A stretch of DNA of 64,000 bases from Mycobacterium sp. HUMS_12744610 (GTDB taxonomy: Bacteria; Actinomycetota; Actinomycetes; Mycobacteriales; Mycobacteriaceae), in contig NZ_JBGEDP010000002.1 in the NCBI RefSeq assembly GCF_041206865.1, positions 62,001 through 126,000 on the forward strand, written 5' to 3'. The stretch's first letter is position 1. Every line of letters begins with the position of its first letter. Below, piece after piece: positions 48,645 through 56,580 of this stretch. The notes under the pieces were generated by a model that saw nothing but the letters and a program-made list of their open reading frames with translations, was not told where the DNA came from and searched no databases. The translations under genes were made by a program, and so were the position numbers.

Positions 48645-49083
48645 TCAGCCATCAGACCCTCACCCACACCGGGCACAAAGCTACCAGCCCCGGTGACGTG
48701 ACGCGCCGGCGCACGCTAGCCAGCTGGAGCCCCCGCCCTTGTTGCTCGGCGCGACTTCGGGGCTGGCGCGCGCGCCTCACGCAGACACGTGGCTACACCA
48801 CGAAACCAGCCTTACCGCCGCGTCTTACACATGGCGCCGACAGTAGAACCAGCCCAAACGCCCAATTCAGCGCGCTTCGTTACTGATAAGACGCGGGCGA
48901 CCGACGCTATCACGTGACATCGTGTGATGCCATAGCGAAATTGTTTCGGGTTGAAGCAATTTCGCCGTCGACATCGTGGGAGCGGACTGGTGATCTCCTG
49001 CCAAATTTCTGTGACATCTTGGGTCACATCTGTCTGTGAAATCCGGCCCATGCCGAGGTGCGGTCTGCTAGCGTCAGCGAACT
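48645..49083. other. Intergenic region
   Basis: About 440 bp upstream of PE_PGRS (its promoter) and of the rightward paralogue at 49084. More AT-rich from 48880. No supported gene. Confidence 0.5.
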
Positions 49084-49428
49084 ATGATGGCACCGATTTA
49101 CCCGCAGCCCGCAGCGGTTTTGCAGTTGCCTGCGGACAAGTCGCAAGCTCTGGTCCAGCAGTTCGGAAAACAGGGTATCGGTCGTAACCCTCAACTGGTC
49201 AGCACCACCACTACTCCTAGCTGGTATACTGTCTACATCGTCACCAATCCGTCCGGTGCAACTATCGTTGACGTGGTGCTGGATGGCGCAGGGCGGGCCG
49301 GGCGGTGGCGTCCAGCAGCAGTGGAACCGCGGGCGACAACGGGTGGCAACGGCGCTGCTTGCTTCCGCTTCCACACCCGCTTAATCCCAGGGACGAGGCA
49401 CCGCGAAAGTTACGTCCCACGACCATAG
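49084..49428 (+). pseudogene. Degenerate paralogue of the Gly-rich protein at 51760
   Basis: 114 codons. YPQPAAVLQLPADKSQALVQ then QFGKQGIGRNPQLVS and NPSGATIVDVVLDGAG parallel YPQLATTFQQLTDKAQSLVQ, QFQKQGTAGSPQLVS and IPSGATSVDMIARGGG of the intact protein. The Gly-rich middle has nearly gone, and GGNGAACFRFHT matches its end GGDGAVYLYFHT before an extension. A decayed copy. Confidence 0.65.
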
Positions 49429-49446
49429 CTTTGCGAGGTTAACGAA

Positions 49447-49686
49447 ATGAGCAATCTGCAAAATCCCGGGGCCGTTGCTGAAGCTCAGCAGCAGATGACG
49501 GATGCGCTCAACAATCTCGTCGCCGCGTTCGGCATATTCATTGAGCATGTCATCACAGACCCATCTCTTATTTTCTCAGCAGCAGACCTTATTACGGAGG
49601 TTTCAACGTCAACTCCTTCTATAGTTGACGATATCGTCGAAATTTCTGGATGTGCTGCGGAAATCATTGTCGATGCTTTACCGTAG
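49447..49686 (+). CDS. Small acidic protein
   Basis: 79 residues (MSNLQNPGAVAEAQQQMTDA...), Ile/Val/Asp-rich. GAGG precedes the ATG. Follows the degenerate paralogue by 18 bp, as if once cotranscribed. Similar in character to the 67-residue protein at 49989. Confidence 0.55.
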   Translation: MSNLQNPGAVAEAQQQMTDALNNLVAAFGIFIEHVITDPSLIFSAADLITEVSTSTPSIVDDIVEISGCAAEIIVDALP

Positions 49687-49988
49687 ATGCGGCGGGGTGG
49701 CATTTCGCGGCCGACAGCGGATAGTTCCGTGTGCCGTTCATGCATAGTTTGGCCAGCGTCTTGGGCTTCTAGGGATATTAACAAGGAGGCTTATTCAAAA
49801 CCCTGGGTGAAGAATATGAGGCCGCGGATTGCGGTGAACGCGGTCTGGAATGTTGACAGCGGGCGCCGGTAGTCGGTGTGGAGTATTCTCCATATTTTGA
49901 TATTCGCGAGTCAACGAACCTACAGAAACGTCAGTAGATTCAGGCGAAAGCCACCAATAGTGACTGTTTGATAGATTACGTCAATTCA
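49687..49988. other. AT-richer intergenic region
   Basis: About 300 bp between convergent small genes. Lower GC than the surroundings; short frames only. Nothing supported. Confidence 0.45.
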
Positions 49989-50192
49989 TTAGGGGGCGAA
50001 ATCCGCGGCAAGGCAAACGCCTACTTGAACCCAGTGCAGTGCGATATCGGCGGCAAGAAAAAGCAACGACAACGCTTCCAAGAGGTCATCGAGATCATCA
50101 AGGATAAGATGGCCCGTCAAAAACCCGGCGAATGCATTGGCAGCCTCGGTGACAATTCCATAGAGCGCTATCAGGAACTGATCTTCTGTCAC
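49989..50192 (-). CDS. Small hydrophobic protein
   Basis: 67 residues from a GTG (TEDQFLIALYGIVTEAANAF...DDLLEALSLLFLAADIA), one or two hydrophobic helices. The overlapping plus-strand frame is less protein-like. No family recognised. Confidence 0.45.
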   Translation of the reverse strand: MTEDQFLIALYGIVTEAANAFAGFLTGHLILDDLDDLLEALSLLFLAADIALHWVQVGVCLAADFAP

Positions 50193-50223
50193 GTTCTCGA
50201 CATTACCACCAACTCAGCTTCAT

Positions 50224-50778
50224 TCAACCCCCGAAACCACTGCCACGTAGCGAAAGTTGACTGCTTGATCCTTGGGTCGTCAGTGTGGCGCGACGCGTGT
50301 GGCCGGGTGTGGCTGTTGTGATGTTTGGTCGTGGGTGTGACGAGCCGGGATCGGGTGTCGTTCGGGGGTGTTGGGCGGGGCGGTCCGACGGGCCGCCCCG
50401 ATAGACCGCAGCCAACGCACGTAACCGCACCGCCAACAACCGATTCTGCGCCGTCGTCTGATCCAACTGGCGCTGGATCGCTTCCAAATCCTGATCCATC
50501 GTCGCGACCACCAGCTGCGCACCCGCCCGGGACCTTCCCAGCAGCGCATTCACCGCGCTCGCCGCCCGCGCCTGATGGTGAATCGCACCCGATCGCGCGG
50601 CCCGGGTCAGCAACAGCCCCGCCAGGGCAAGGTCAACGCAGGCGAGCTTGATCGTCCTGTCCCAGCTGCTGCCACCTTCAACGATGGCAAACCGCTGGAA
50701 TGATCGACCGACATCAGACCGGCCGCCGAACTCGCAAATCACCGGAACAGAGGTCGCCTGACAATTCCCGATCGACAA
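50224..50778 (-). CDS. Hypothetical helical protein
   Basis: 184 residues. LACVDLALAGLLLTRAARSG then MDQDLEAIQRQLDQTTAQNR LLAVRLRALAAV-type helices suggest a coiled coil; the last 45 residues are disordered. No family recognised. Confidence 0.5.
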   Translation of the reverse strand: MSIGNCQATSVPVICEFGGRSDVGRSFQRFAIVEGGSSWDRTIKLACVDLALAGLLLTRAARSGAIHHQARAASAVNALLGRSRAGAQLVVATMDQDLEAIQRQLDQTTAQNRLLAVRLRALAAVYRGGPSDRPAQHPRTTPDPGSSHPRPNITTATPGHTRRATLTTQGSSSQLSLRGSGFGG

Positions 50779-50889
50779 GGATCGACATTCCTCCTCGTAG
50801 TACAGCGACTCCAGTCCCTGAACAAGCCGTCCAAAGTTGACTCAGCCTCGATATAATGGCCAACGCACGCCGGCCTTGGACTGCCAGCA

Positions 50890-51582
50890 TTAGGCAGGAA
50901 CCGGGATGTATCCCGCGCCGGGGCCACCAGTGCTGTTGACATCATCAAGGATGGCGCTGAACGTCGTCATCTCTATGAATTGATGCGGCGGCGCTCCCTG
51001 CAGGTCGGGCGGGATGAACATGCCACCGGTGATCAGGCCGAGAAGCAGGCCATCGGACGTGGCCGGGCCGCCGTCATCGCCTGGCTGATAGGCGCCCCCG
51101 CCCATGGACATTCGCCGGTTCCGGAATGGAAGGGAGCCGATGCGGCCGCAGAAGTCACCGGTGGCGGCCCCGAGTCGGCACACTGGCTGGCCCCGCTCGA
51201 AAGGGCTGGTGTCGATGCCGTTGATGACGAATCCGGCGAAGTTAGCAATCGGGGTGATTTTGGCGGGGTCGAATTTGATCACGGAGTACTTCAGACCAGG
51301 GTCGTTGGCAAGGGCCACCACGGTGCCTACGGGACCGAGGTTTTCCGAACCCTCGGCAACCACTGGGGAGTCAGGTCCGCCGCAGCTCGCGGCGGTGAAC
51401 CCAACCAGGTCTCCGGTTTTGTCGTGGCCGATCGTGTTCAGCGTGCAGTACGTGCCGTCGACGATGATGCCCGCTCCGCCGCCCAGCGGGAGCGCCGCAG
51501 AGGCGGCGGGGGCACACACGACGGCAAGCAGCAGCACGGACACGCACACTCCGGCCCACCAGCGATATCCCGCCCGCATCAT
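50890..51582 (-). CDS. Secreted trypsin-like fold protein lacking catalytic His and Ser
   Basis: 230 residues with a signal peptide (YRWWAGVCVSVLLLAVVCAP then ASAALP). It follows the layout of mycobacterial S1-like secreted proteins such as Rv1815. However, the His motif TAAHC reads TAASC (GFTAASCGG) and the Ser motif GDSGGP reads GDDGGP (YQPGDDGGPATS). Both nucleophile and base are replaced, so it should be proteolytically dead, perhaps a binding protein. Confidence 0.75.
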   Translation of the reverse strand: MMRAGYRWWAGVCVSVLLLAVVCAPAASAALPLGGGAGIIVDGTYCTLNTIGHDKTGDLVGFTAASCGGPDSPVVAEGSENLGPVGTVVALANDPGLKYSVIKFDPAKITPIANFAGFVINGIDTSPFERGQPVCRLGAATGDFCGRIGSLPFRNRRMSMGGGAYQPGDDGGPATSDGLLLGLITGGMFIPPDLQGAPPHQFIEMTTFSAILDDVNSTGGPGAGYIPVPA

Positions 51583-51759
51583 CGACAGCCTCCCCCGCTA
51601 CCGGGTCGTTGGTCACTCGTTCAGTCACGTCATCAGGGGTGTCAGCATGGGGCGAAACCCATCCCAATCATCGCGGCACGGCAGCGGCGGCCATGCTGAT
51701 TCCGCGACCTAAGAAACAGGACTGGGGGCGCGGCGCGGTCAATCGCAAGCATGCGGTGG

Positions 51760-52428
51760 TCAGGTATGGAAGTAGAGGTATACGGCGCCGTCACCACCGT
51801 TGCCGCCCGGTGCGTTAGTGCTTGAGGCACCACCAATACCTCCGGCTCCGACGGTTACTGCGATCTCGGTCATCCCGGAGCTGATGGTCTGGGTGTATCG
51901 CTCGACCCCGCCACCGCCACCGCCGCCCCCGCCCTCGGTGCCAGATGTGCCGCCAGCGCCACCGCCGCCGCCCCCGCCCGGCGACGCACCGTTGCCCCCA
52001 GCGCTGTTGTCACCTGCGGCACCGCCGATACCGCCCGTGTAACTTTGCCCATTGAAGATGACGCTCGGCGAGTCACCACCGTAGCCCGCAGTGCCTCCAT
52101 CGCCTTCGCCGCCTCCGGTGCCGCCGGTGGCATATATCGAGACACCTCCACCGTTCACCGATGCGGTCGTTTCGCCGCCGTCCGTCCCGCCCGCGACGCC
52201 GGACTCGTCGTCGTATCCGCCGCCGCCACCACCACCGCCACGCGCGATCATGTCGACCGAAGTCGCACCGGACGGGATCTGGACGGTGTAGGAGCCGGGA
52301 GTGGTGATGCTCACCAGTTGAGGGCTACCTGCAGTGCCCTGTTTCTGGAACTGTTGCACCAGAGACTGAGCCTTGTCAGTAAGTTGCTGGAAAGTTGTTG
52401 CGAGCTGCGGGTAGTTCGGCGTAGTCAT
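51760..52428 (-). CDS. Glycine-rich surface-like protein
   Basis: 222 residues. An N-terminal helix (YPQLATTFQQLTDKAQSLVQ) leads to a beta segment (PGSYTVQIPSGATSVDMIA), then about 140 residues of GGGG/GxGG sequence and the end GDGAVYLYFHT. The segment PGSYTVQIPSGATSVD plus glycines is the pattern of the glycine-rich domain of phage minor tail and pectate-lyase-like surface proteins. No signal peptide. Start at 52428 (AGGAG upstream); paralogue of 49084. Confidence 0.65.
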   Translation of the reverse strand: MTTPNYPQLATTFQQLTDKAQSLVQQFQKQGTAGSPQLVSITTPGSYTVQIPSGATSVDMIARGGGGGGGGYDDESGVAGGTDGGETTASVNGGGVSIYATGGTGGGEGDGGTAGYGGDSPSVIFNGQSYTGGIGGAAGDNSAGGNGASPGGGGGGGAGGTSGTEGGGGGGGGGVERYTQTISSGMTEIAVTVGAGGIGGASSTNAPGGNGGDGAVYLYFHT

Positions 52429-52903
52429 AGCTCCTGAACGTAGCAGGCGAGACGCTGCGGCGTCAGGGGTTTCCTCGGAATTTGAAGGACGAAACCGCGC
52501 CTGATAGCAGTGAAGAAAGTCCTCACCGCCGATGTCAGACATCATTGTTTCAGGAGTCGGTCGTGATCTGATCTGCGCCAGCGAGGGCGACTCGACGGCT
52601 GCGCCTGGGAGCGCCATGCGCACGATCGTCGCTGCCCGATGTCCGGCCGGCCGGCGGAAGTTCTCTCACGGCTCACCGGTGGGCTGGTCTCGGTGGCGGG
52701 TGGCGGACGCAGGGCGCAGTGCAGCGACCGGCGCGGACGGAAGCGCCAGCGGACGGAAGCAGAGGGAGCGCAGCGGAGCCCGGAGGTAGCCACCCGCCAG
52801 GGCGGATCTGCTCAGGTGGGTGGTGAGCTGTGGGAACGGTGCTGCGGTGGCCGAGGCGGCGGGCCGGCAGCGGCCGTGTCGCGGGGATCGCGGGAGTGGG
52901 CGT
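52429..52903. other. Intergenic region, GC-rich
   Basis: About 475 bp. Contains a short direct repeat (GCGGACGGAAGC, twice near 52735-52760) and no supported gene. Probably the promoter of the Gly-rich gene and the 3' end of the XRE-TPR gene. Confidence 0.45.
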
Positions 52904-54121
52904 TTACCCGTAGAGGCGTTGGCGGAGTTCACGCAGGCCGGACAGGCGCGGGCGTCGGTGCAGGGCTTCGATGTCGTCGATGAGTTCGGCGACGCGCGGT
53001 GATTCGGCGAGTTCTTCGGCAGCGATCTGTTCGGCTTTGATCAGGGCCAGCAGTGCGCCGCGCCCGGAGCGGGTGAGCAGGTGGGCGCGGGCGAGGTCGA
53101 CCAGGTACCGGGCTTGCCGTTCGGGTGAGAGCTGCTCGGGGTGGCGGACATGGGCGGCGCGGTCGAGGGCTTGTTGTCCGTTGCCGAGTTCGACTGCGAC
53201 ACCGACGGCGTGCATGGCCACGTTGGTGGGTCCGAATTCGGTGTCGTGGTGGTTGCGGTCGGCGCTCAGGACGGCGGCGAGCCGGCGTGCCACCGTCAGA
53301 CATTGTTCGGCGTCCGCGGTGTTGGCGTCGCGGGCGTGCAGAATCGCCAACAGCAGCGCGCTGGAGCCCACGAGTGAGATCAGGGCGTGATCGCCGCCGG
53401 CGATGATGGATTCGTGTCGTTGGGTTGCTTGGGTTAAGACGTGGCGGGCCAGTGCTTGTTCGCTGGAGTCGAGCAGGGTGCGGGCCATGCGTAGTTGACC
53501 GGCCAGGATCAGGGCGGGGTCGTGGGTGCGTTCGGCGGCGGCGATGGCCCGGTCGGCGGCGACCCATCCCGCACCGCGGTCACCGACTTTGACCAGCATC
53601 GCCGCGGCGGCTTGATAGGTCTGGGCAAGAAGCGGAAACAGTTCGGGACGTTGGGTTTTCGCGGCGGTGCGGCTAGCGTTTTCCAGCTCGCCGATCAGGG
53701 CGGCGATGGCTGGTCCCATGTCGCGGTAGGCGCTGGCGTGGATGCGCTCCCAGATGTGGCCGGTGCGTTGTCGCAGTGATTCCACATCGCAGGGTGGACC
53801 GTCGGCTACCGGTGTGATGATGCTGTCGGGGGCGGGGTGTCCGGCGATGGCCAGACGAAGCCGCTCCACGTAGGGCCGGTTGCGGGCGGTCTCGGCGTCG
53901 GGTCCCAGGGCGGCTTCGATGAACTCTTGCAGCGGGGCGCCCAGCAGCGCGGCGAGTCGCCCCAAAACCGTGATGTCGACCAGCGGCAGTTCGCCGCGTT
54001 CGATCTGGGCGATCCAGCTGACCGATTTGTGCATCTGGCCGGCCAGGCGCTCCCGTGACCAGTTCTTTTCTTCTCGGTAGGTACGAACCAGGTCGCCGGG
54101 TGTGGGGTCAGCGCGGGGCAC
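52904..54121 (-). CDS. XRE-family regulator with TPR-like C-terminus
   Basis: 405 residues from a GTG. LVRTYREEKNWSRERLAGQM then HKSVSWIAQIERGE is a XRE helix-turn-helix. About 300 residues of helical repeats follow (LFPLLAQTYQAAAAMLVKVG, AGWVAADRAIAAAERTHDPA), as in actinobacterial peptide- or ligand-sensing regulators. Coupled to the ABM gene upstream. Its place next to the transfer module suggests it controls the element. Confidence 0.75.
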   Translation of the reverse strand: MPRADPTPGDLVRTYREEKNWSRERLAGQMHKSVSWIAQIERGELPLVDITVLGRLAALLGAPLQEFIEAALGPDAETARNRPYVERLRLAIAGHPAPDSIITPVADGPPCDVESLRQRTGHIWERIHASAYRDMGPAIAALIGELENASRTAAKTQRPELFPLLAQTYQAAAAMLVKVGDRGAGWVAADRAIAAAERTHDPALILAGQLRMARTLLDSSEQALARHVLTQATQRHESIIAGGDHALISLVGSSALLLAILHARDANTADAEQCLTVARRLAAVLSADRNHHDTEFGPTNVAMHAVGVAVELGNGQQALDRAAHVRHPEQLSPERQARYLVDLARAHLLTRSGRGALLALIKAEQIAAEELAESPRVAELIDDIEALHRRPRLSGLRELRQRLYG

Positions 54122-54449
54122 CGTCGCCTCGAAGGGGCCTTCCGTTGATCGCACCGGCAACGGGGGTAAGTGTCCACACCTCGGGCGGGCCGGCCAGATG
54201 CTGGGTCCGCTCGGCCAGGAACCGGCGGGTGTGCGGCGCGGCTTCGTGTGCTTGGAACGCGTCGTGGCTTCGGTAGCACTCGTAGAACACCCGCACGCTG
54301 GGCTCGTCGGCCTGGGTGTGGCTGGCATACACGATCGTGTCGGGTTCCTCGGTAGTGATCGCGGCCAATGTGTGCGCGACGAGTGCGTCGAAGGCGTCCT
54401 CGTGTCCCGCGCGAATAGTGAACCTGACCAGCAGTGCGAACAATGTCAC
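54108..54449 (-). CDS. ABM (antibiotic biosynthesis monooxygenase) domain protein
   Basis: 113 residues from a GTG. VTLFALLVRFTIRAGHEDAF, EEPDTIVYASHTQADEPSVR, then FYECYRSHDAFQAHEAAPHT is the dimeric ferredoxin-like ABM fold (cf. YgiN-type). Enzyme or sensor of small molecules. Leads the two-gene operon with the XRE-TPR regulator. Confidence 0.8.
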   Translation of the reverse strand: MTLFALLVRFTIRAGHEDAFDALVAHTLAAITTEEPDTIVYASHTQADEPSVRVFYECYRSHDAFQAHEAAPHTRRFLAERTQHLAGPPEVWTLTPVAGAINGRPLRGDGAPR

Positions 54450-54740
54450 TCCCAACGTGCGACACGGCTGTGGCGCGTTGTTGTCGTTCTCGTGTGCGCG
54501 GTTGCAGCACACCCTACCGGGCTGCCTCGTTGGCGGCGTTGACGACAAGAGCGGGCACCGGCGGGGGCGGCGGCAACCCGTGAATCCACGCGCGACGGTG
54601 CGAGGCACCGCACAGTTTTGCACAGCCGCGCTGTGTGTTTTGGTCCTCCGTTCTCGACCTTGGCTGGTGTCGGGCTGCACTGGGTGGCGCGTCCAACAAC
54701 ACCGTTGGGCCGCTCACCAGAGAAGACAGGACACATCATC

Positions 54741-55079
54741 ATGAAGTTGCGAATCGAGACCACCGGCGTGACGTTTCTGTGCACCCGGATTCCCGAGCAG
54801 CGCACCAATTTCGACACCGGCGCACCACGCATCGACAAGGCGACCGGGCAGGCGTTGTGGCAGGTCCAGCTGATCGCCCTGGACGCCACCGGCGGCGAGG
54901 TGCTGGCAGTCACCGTGGTTGGCGAGCCGAAAGTTACTGTCGGCCAACCTGTTGCGGTGTCGGATCTGGTGGCGTTGCCGTGGTCCCAAGACGGCCGCTC
55001 GGGCATCGCGTATCGCGCCGAGGCCATCACCGCCGCCGACCCGGCAGCGGCCGCGAAGGCGGGCCAGCAGGCCCGGTAA
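54741..55079 (+). CDS. SCO3933-family regulatory protein
   Basis: 112 residues. MKLRIETTGVTFLCTRIPEQ then ATGQALWQVQLIALDATGGE and VAVSDLVALPWSQDGRSGIA are signatures of this family, found just before the FtsK/TraB gene in actinomycete integrative elements. Role in transfer or its regulation is presumed. First gene of the rightward conjugation/replication operon. Confidence 0.85.
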   Translation: MKLRIETTGVTFLCTRIPEQRTNFDTGAPRIDKATGQALWQVQLIALDATGGEVLAVTVVGEPKVTVGQPVAVSDLVALPWSQDGRSGIAYRAEAITAADPAAAAKAGQQAR

Positions 55080-55179
55080 CCGAAGGGCTGGCCCGGCAGC
55101 ACCCGCATGAGCGCGGTGTGGCTGTCGGGCCGGCCGCCCCGGCAACACCACAACCCGTCGCAATGGAAAGCGTGCCATC

Positions 55180-56580
55180 ATGTCGAACACCTCAAACCGC
55201 TACAACCGCAACACTAATCAGTCATCTGATGATGACTGGATCGGTGAGTTGATCTGGGGATTGGTCAAAGCCGCCGGGCAGCTGCTGTGGTGGGCAATCC
55301 TGTTCCCGGTCCTCAGTATCCCCGTCATCGTCTCGATCTGGGTCGCCATCGGCCACGGCCCCCGCGCAGGTGCGCTGACCGCCGCCCTAGCTGCTGCGGC
55401 CTATATCGGCTGGGCAGCGCTGGAGCCGTCCTCGTTCACCGCGTGGGTAACCGCGCCGGTGCGCCAGCGCTGGCTGTCGTGGTGGCGGTATCACCGCACC
55501 TGGGACTCGGTGTGCGCGCTGCACGGTTTGACCGCCCGGCTGGGTGAGCGCACCCTGATACCCGCGGTGCGGTCGGTGCAGATCGGAGACCACGCCGACG
55601 TGCTCATCGTGCGGCTGGTGGCCGGCCAATCGATCCGTGATTGGCACAAGTGCGGCGACGCGCTGGCGGCGGCGTGGCGCGCCAATCGGCTCATGATCCG
55701 CGCCACCACCCCCGGTGAGCTGCGGATCATCATCAGTCGCGGTGACGTGCTGGCCCAACCCATTGCCCTGCCCATGCCGACGCGGGCAACCTTGGTCGAC
55801 TTGACCGCGGTGCGGGTCGGGATCACCGAGATGCGGACCTGGTGGCAGCTACCCGTTGTGGGCCAGCACATTTTGATCGCCGGTGCCACCGGAGCCGGGA
55901 AGGGCTCGGTGTTGTGGTCGCTGATCGCCGGACTGGCACCACAGGTCGCGACAGGGCGGGTGCGGTTGTGGGTGATCGACCCCAAAGGCGGCATGGAGCT
56001 GGGTGCGGGCGCCCCGATGTTTTCGGTGTTTTGCCACCACACCGGCCAGCCCACCGTTGAACTGCTGCGCGGGCTGGTGGGGTTGATGCAGGCGCGGGCC
56101 AACCGGCTGCGCGGACACACCCGCCTGCACGCCCCCAGCACCACCGAGCCGTTGATCGTGGTGATCATCGACGAGATCGCCGCGCTGACCGCCTATGTCA
56201 GCGACCGCAAATTGCGCACCGAAACCGAGCAACTGTTGGGCCTGTTGCTCTCCCAAGGCCGCGCGGTCGGGATATCGGTGGTGGCCGCGGTGCAAGACCC
56301 GGCCAAAGACACCCTGCCGGTGCGGCAGTTGTTCACCGTGCGGATCGGGCTGCGCATGACCGAAGCCACCCAGACCGCGATGGTCTTGGGTCAAGGAGCC
56401 CGCGATGCCGGCGCCGAATGCGACCTGATCGCTGATGCCACGCCCGGTGTCGGGTACGTGATGATCGATGGCACCGCCGACCCGATACGGGTCCGGGCCT
56501 TTCACGTCACCGATCGCGATATCACCTTGTTGGCCCGCACCTTTCGGGCACCGCGTTCAGGCGAACAGGGAAATCGGTGA
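55180..56580 (+). CDS. TraB/FtsK-like DNA translocase
   Basis: 466 residues. Two N-terminal membrane segments (LLWWAILFPVLSIPVIVSIW, LTAALAAAAYIGWAAL), then the motor: Walker A HILIAGATGAGKGSVLWSLI, Walker B LIVVIIDEIAAL, and GRAVGISVVAAVQDPAKDTL (RecA core). AICEs move double-stranded DNA between cells with one such hexameric pump. Overlaps the rep gene by ATGA-type coupling. Confidence 0.9.
   Translation: MSNTSNRYNRNTNQSSDDDWIGELIWGLVKAAGQLLWWAILFPVLSIPVIVSIWVAIGHGPRAGALTAALAAAAYIGWAALEPSSFTAWVTAPVRQRWLSWWRYHRTWDSVCALHGLTARLGERTLIPAVRSVQIGDHADVLIVRLVAGQSIRDWHKCGDALAAAWRANRLMIRATTPGELRIIISRGDVLAQPIALPMPTRATLVDLTAVRVGITEMRTWWQLPVVGQHILIAGATGAGKGSVLWSLIAGLAPQVATGRVRLWVIDPKGGMELGAGAPMFSVFCHHTGQPTVELLRGLVGLMQARANRLRGHTRLHAPSTTEPLIVVIIDEIAALTAYVSDRKLRTETEQLLGLLLSQGRAVGISVVAAVQDPAKDTLPVRQLFTVRIGLRMTEATQTAMVLGQGARDAGAECDLIADATPGVGYVMIDGTADPIRVRAFHVTDRDITLLARTFRAPRSGEQGNR

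Noticed and set aside
53125..53779. Plus-strand frames antisense to the XRE-TPR gene
   Set aside because: Arg/Gly-rich shadows of a coherent 405-residue protein.
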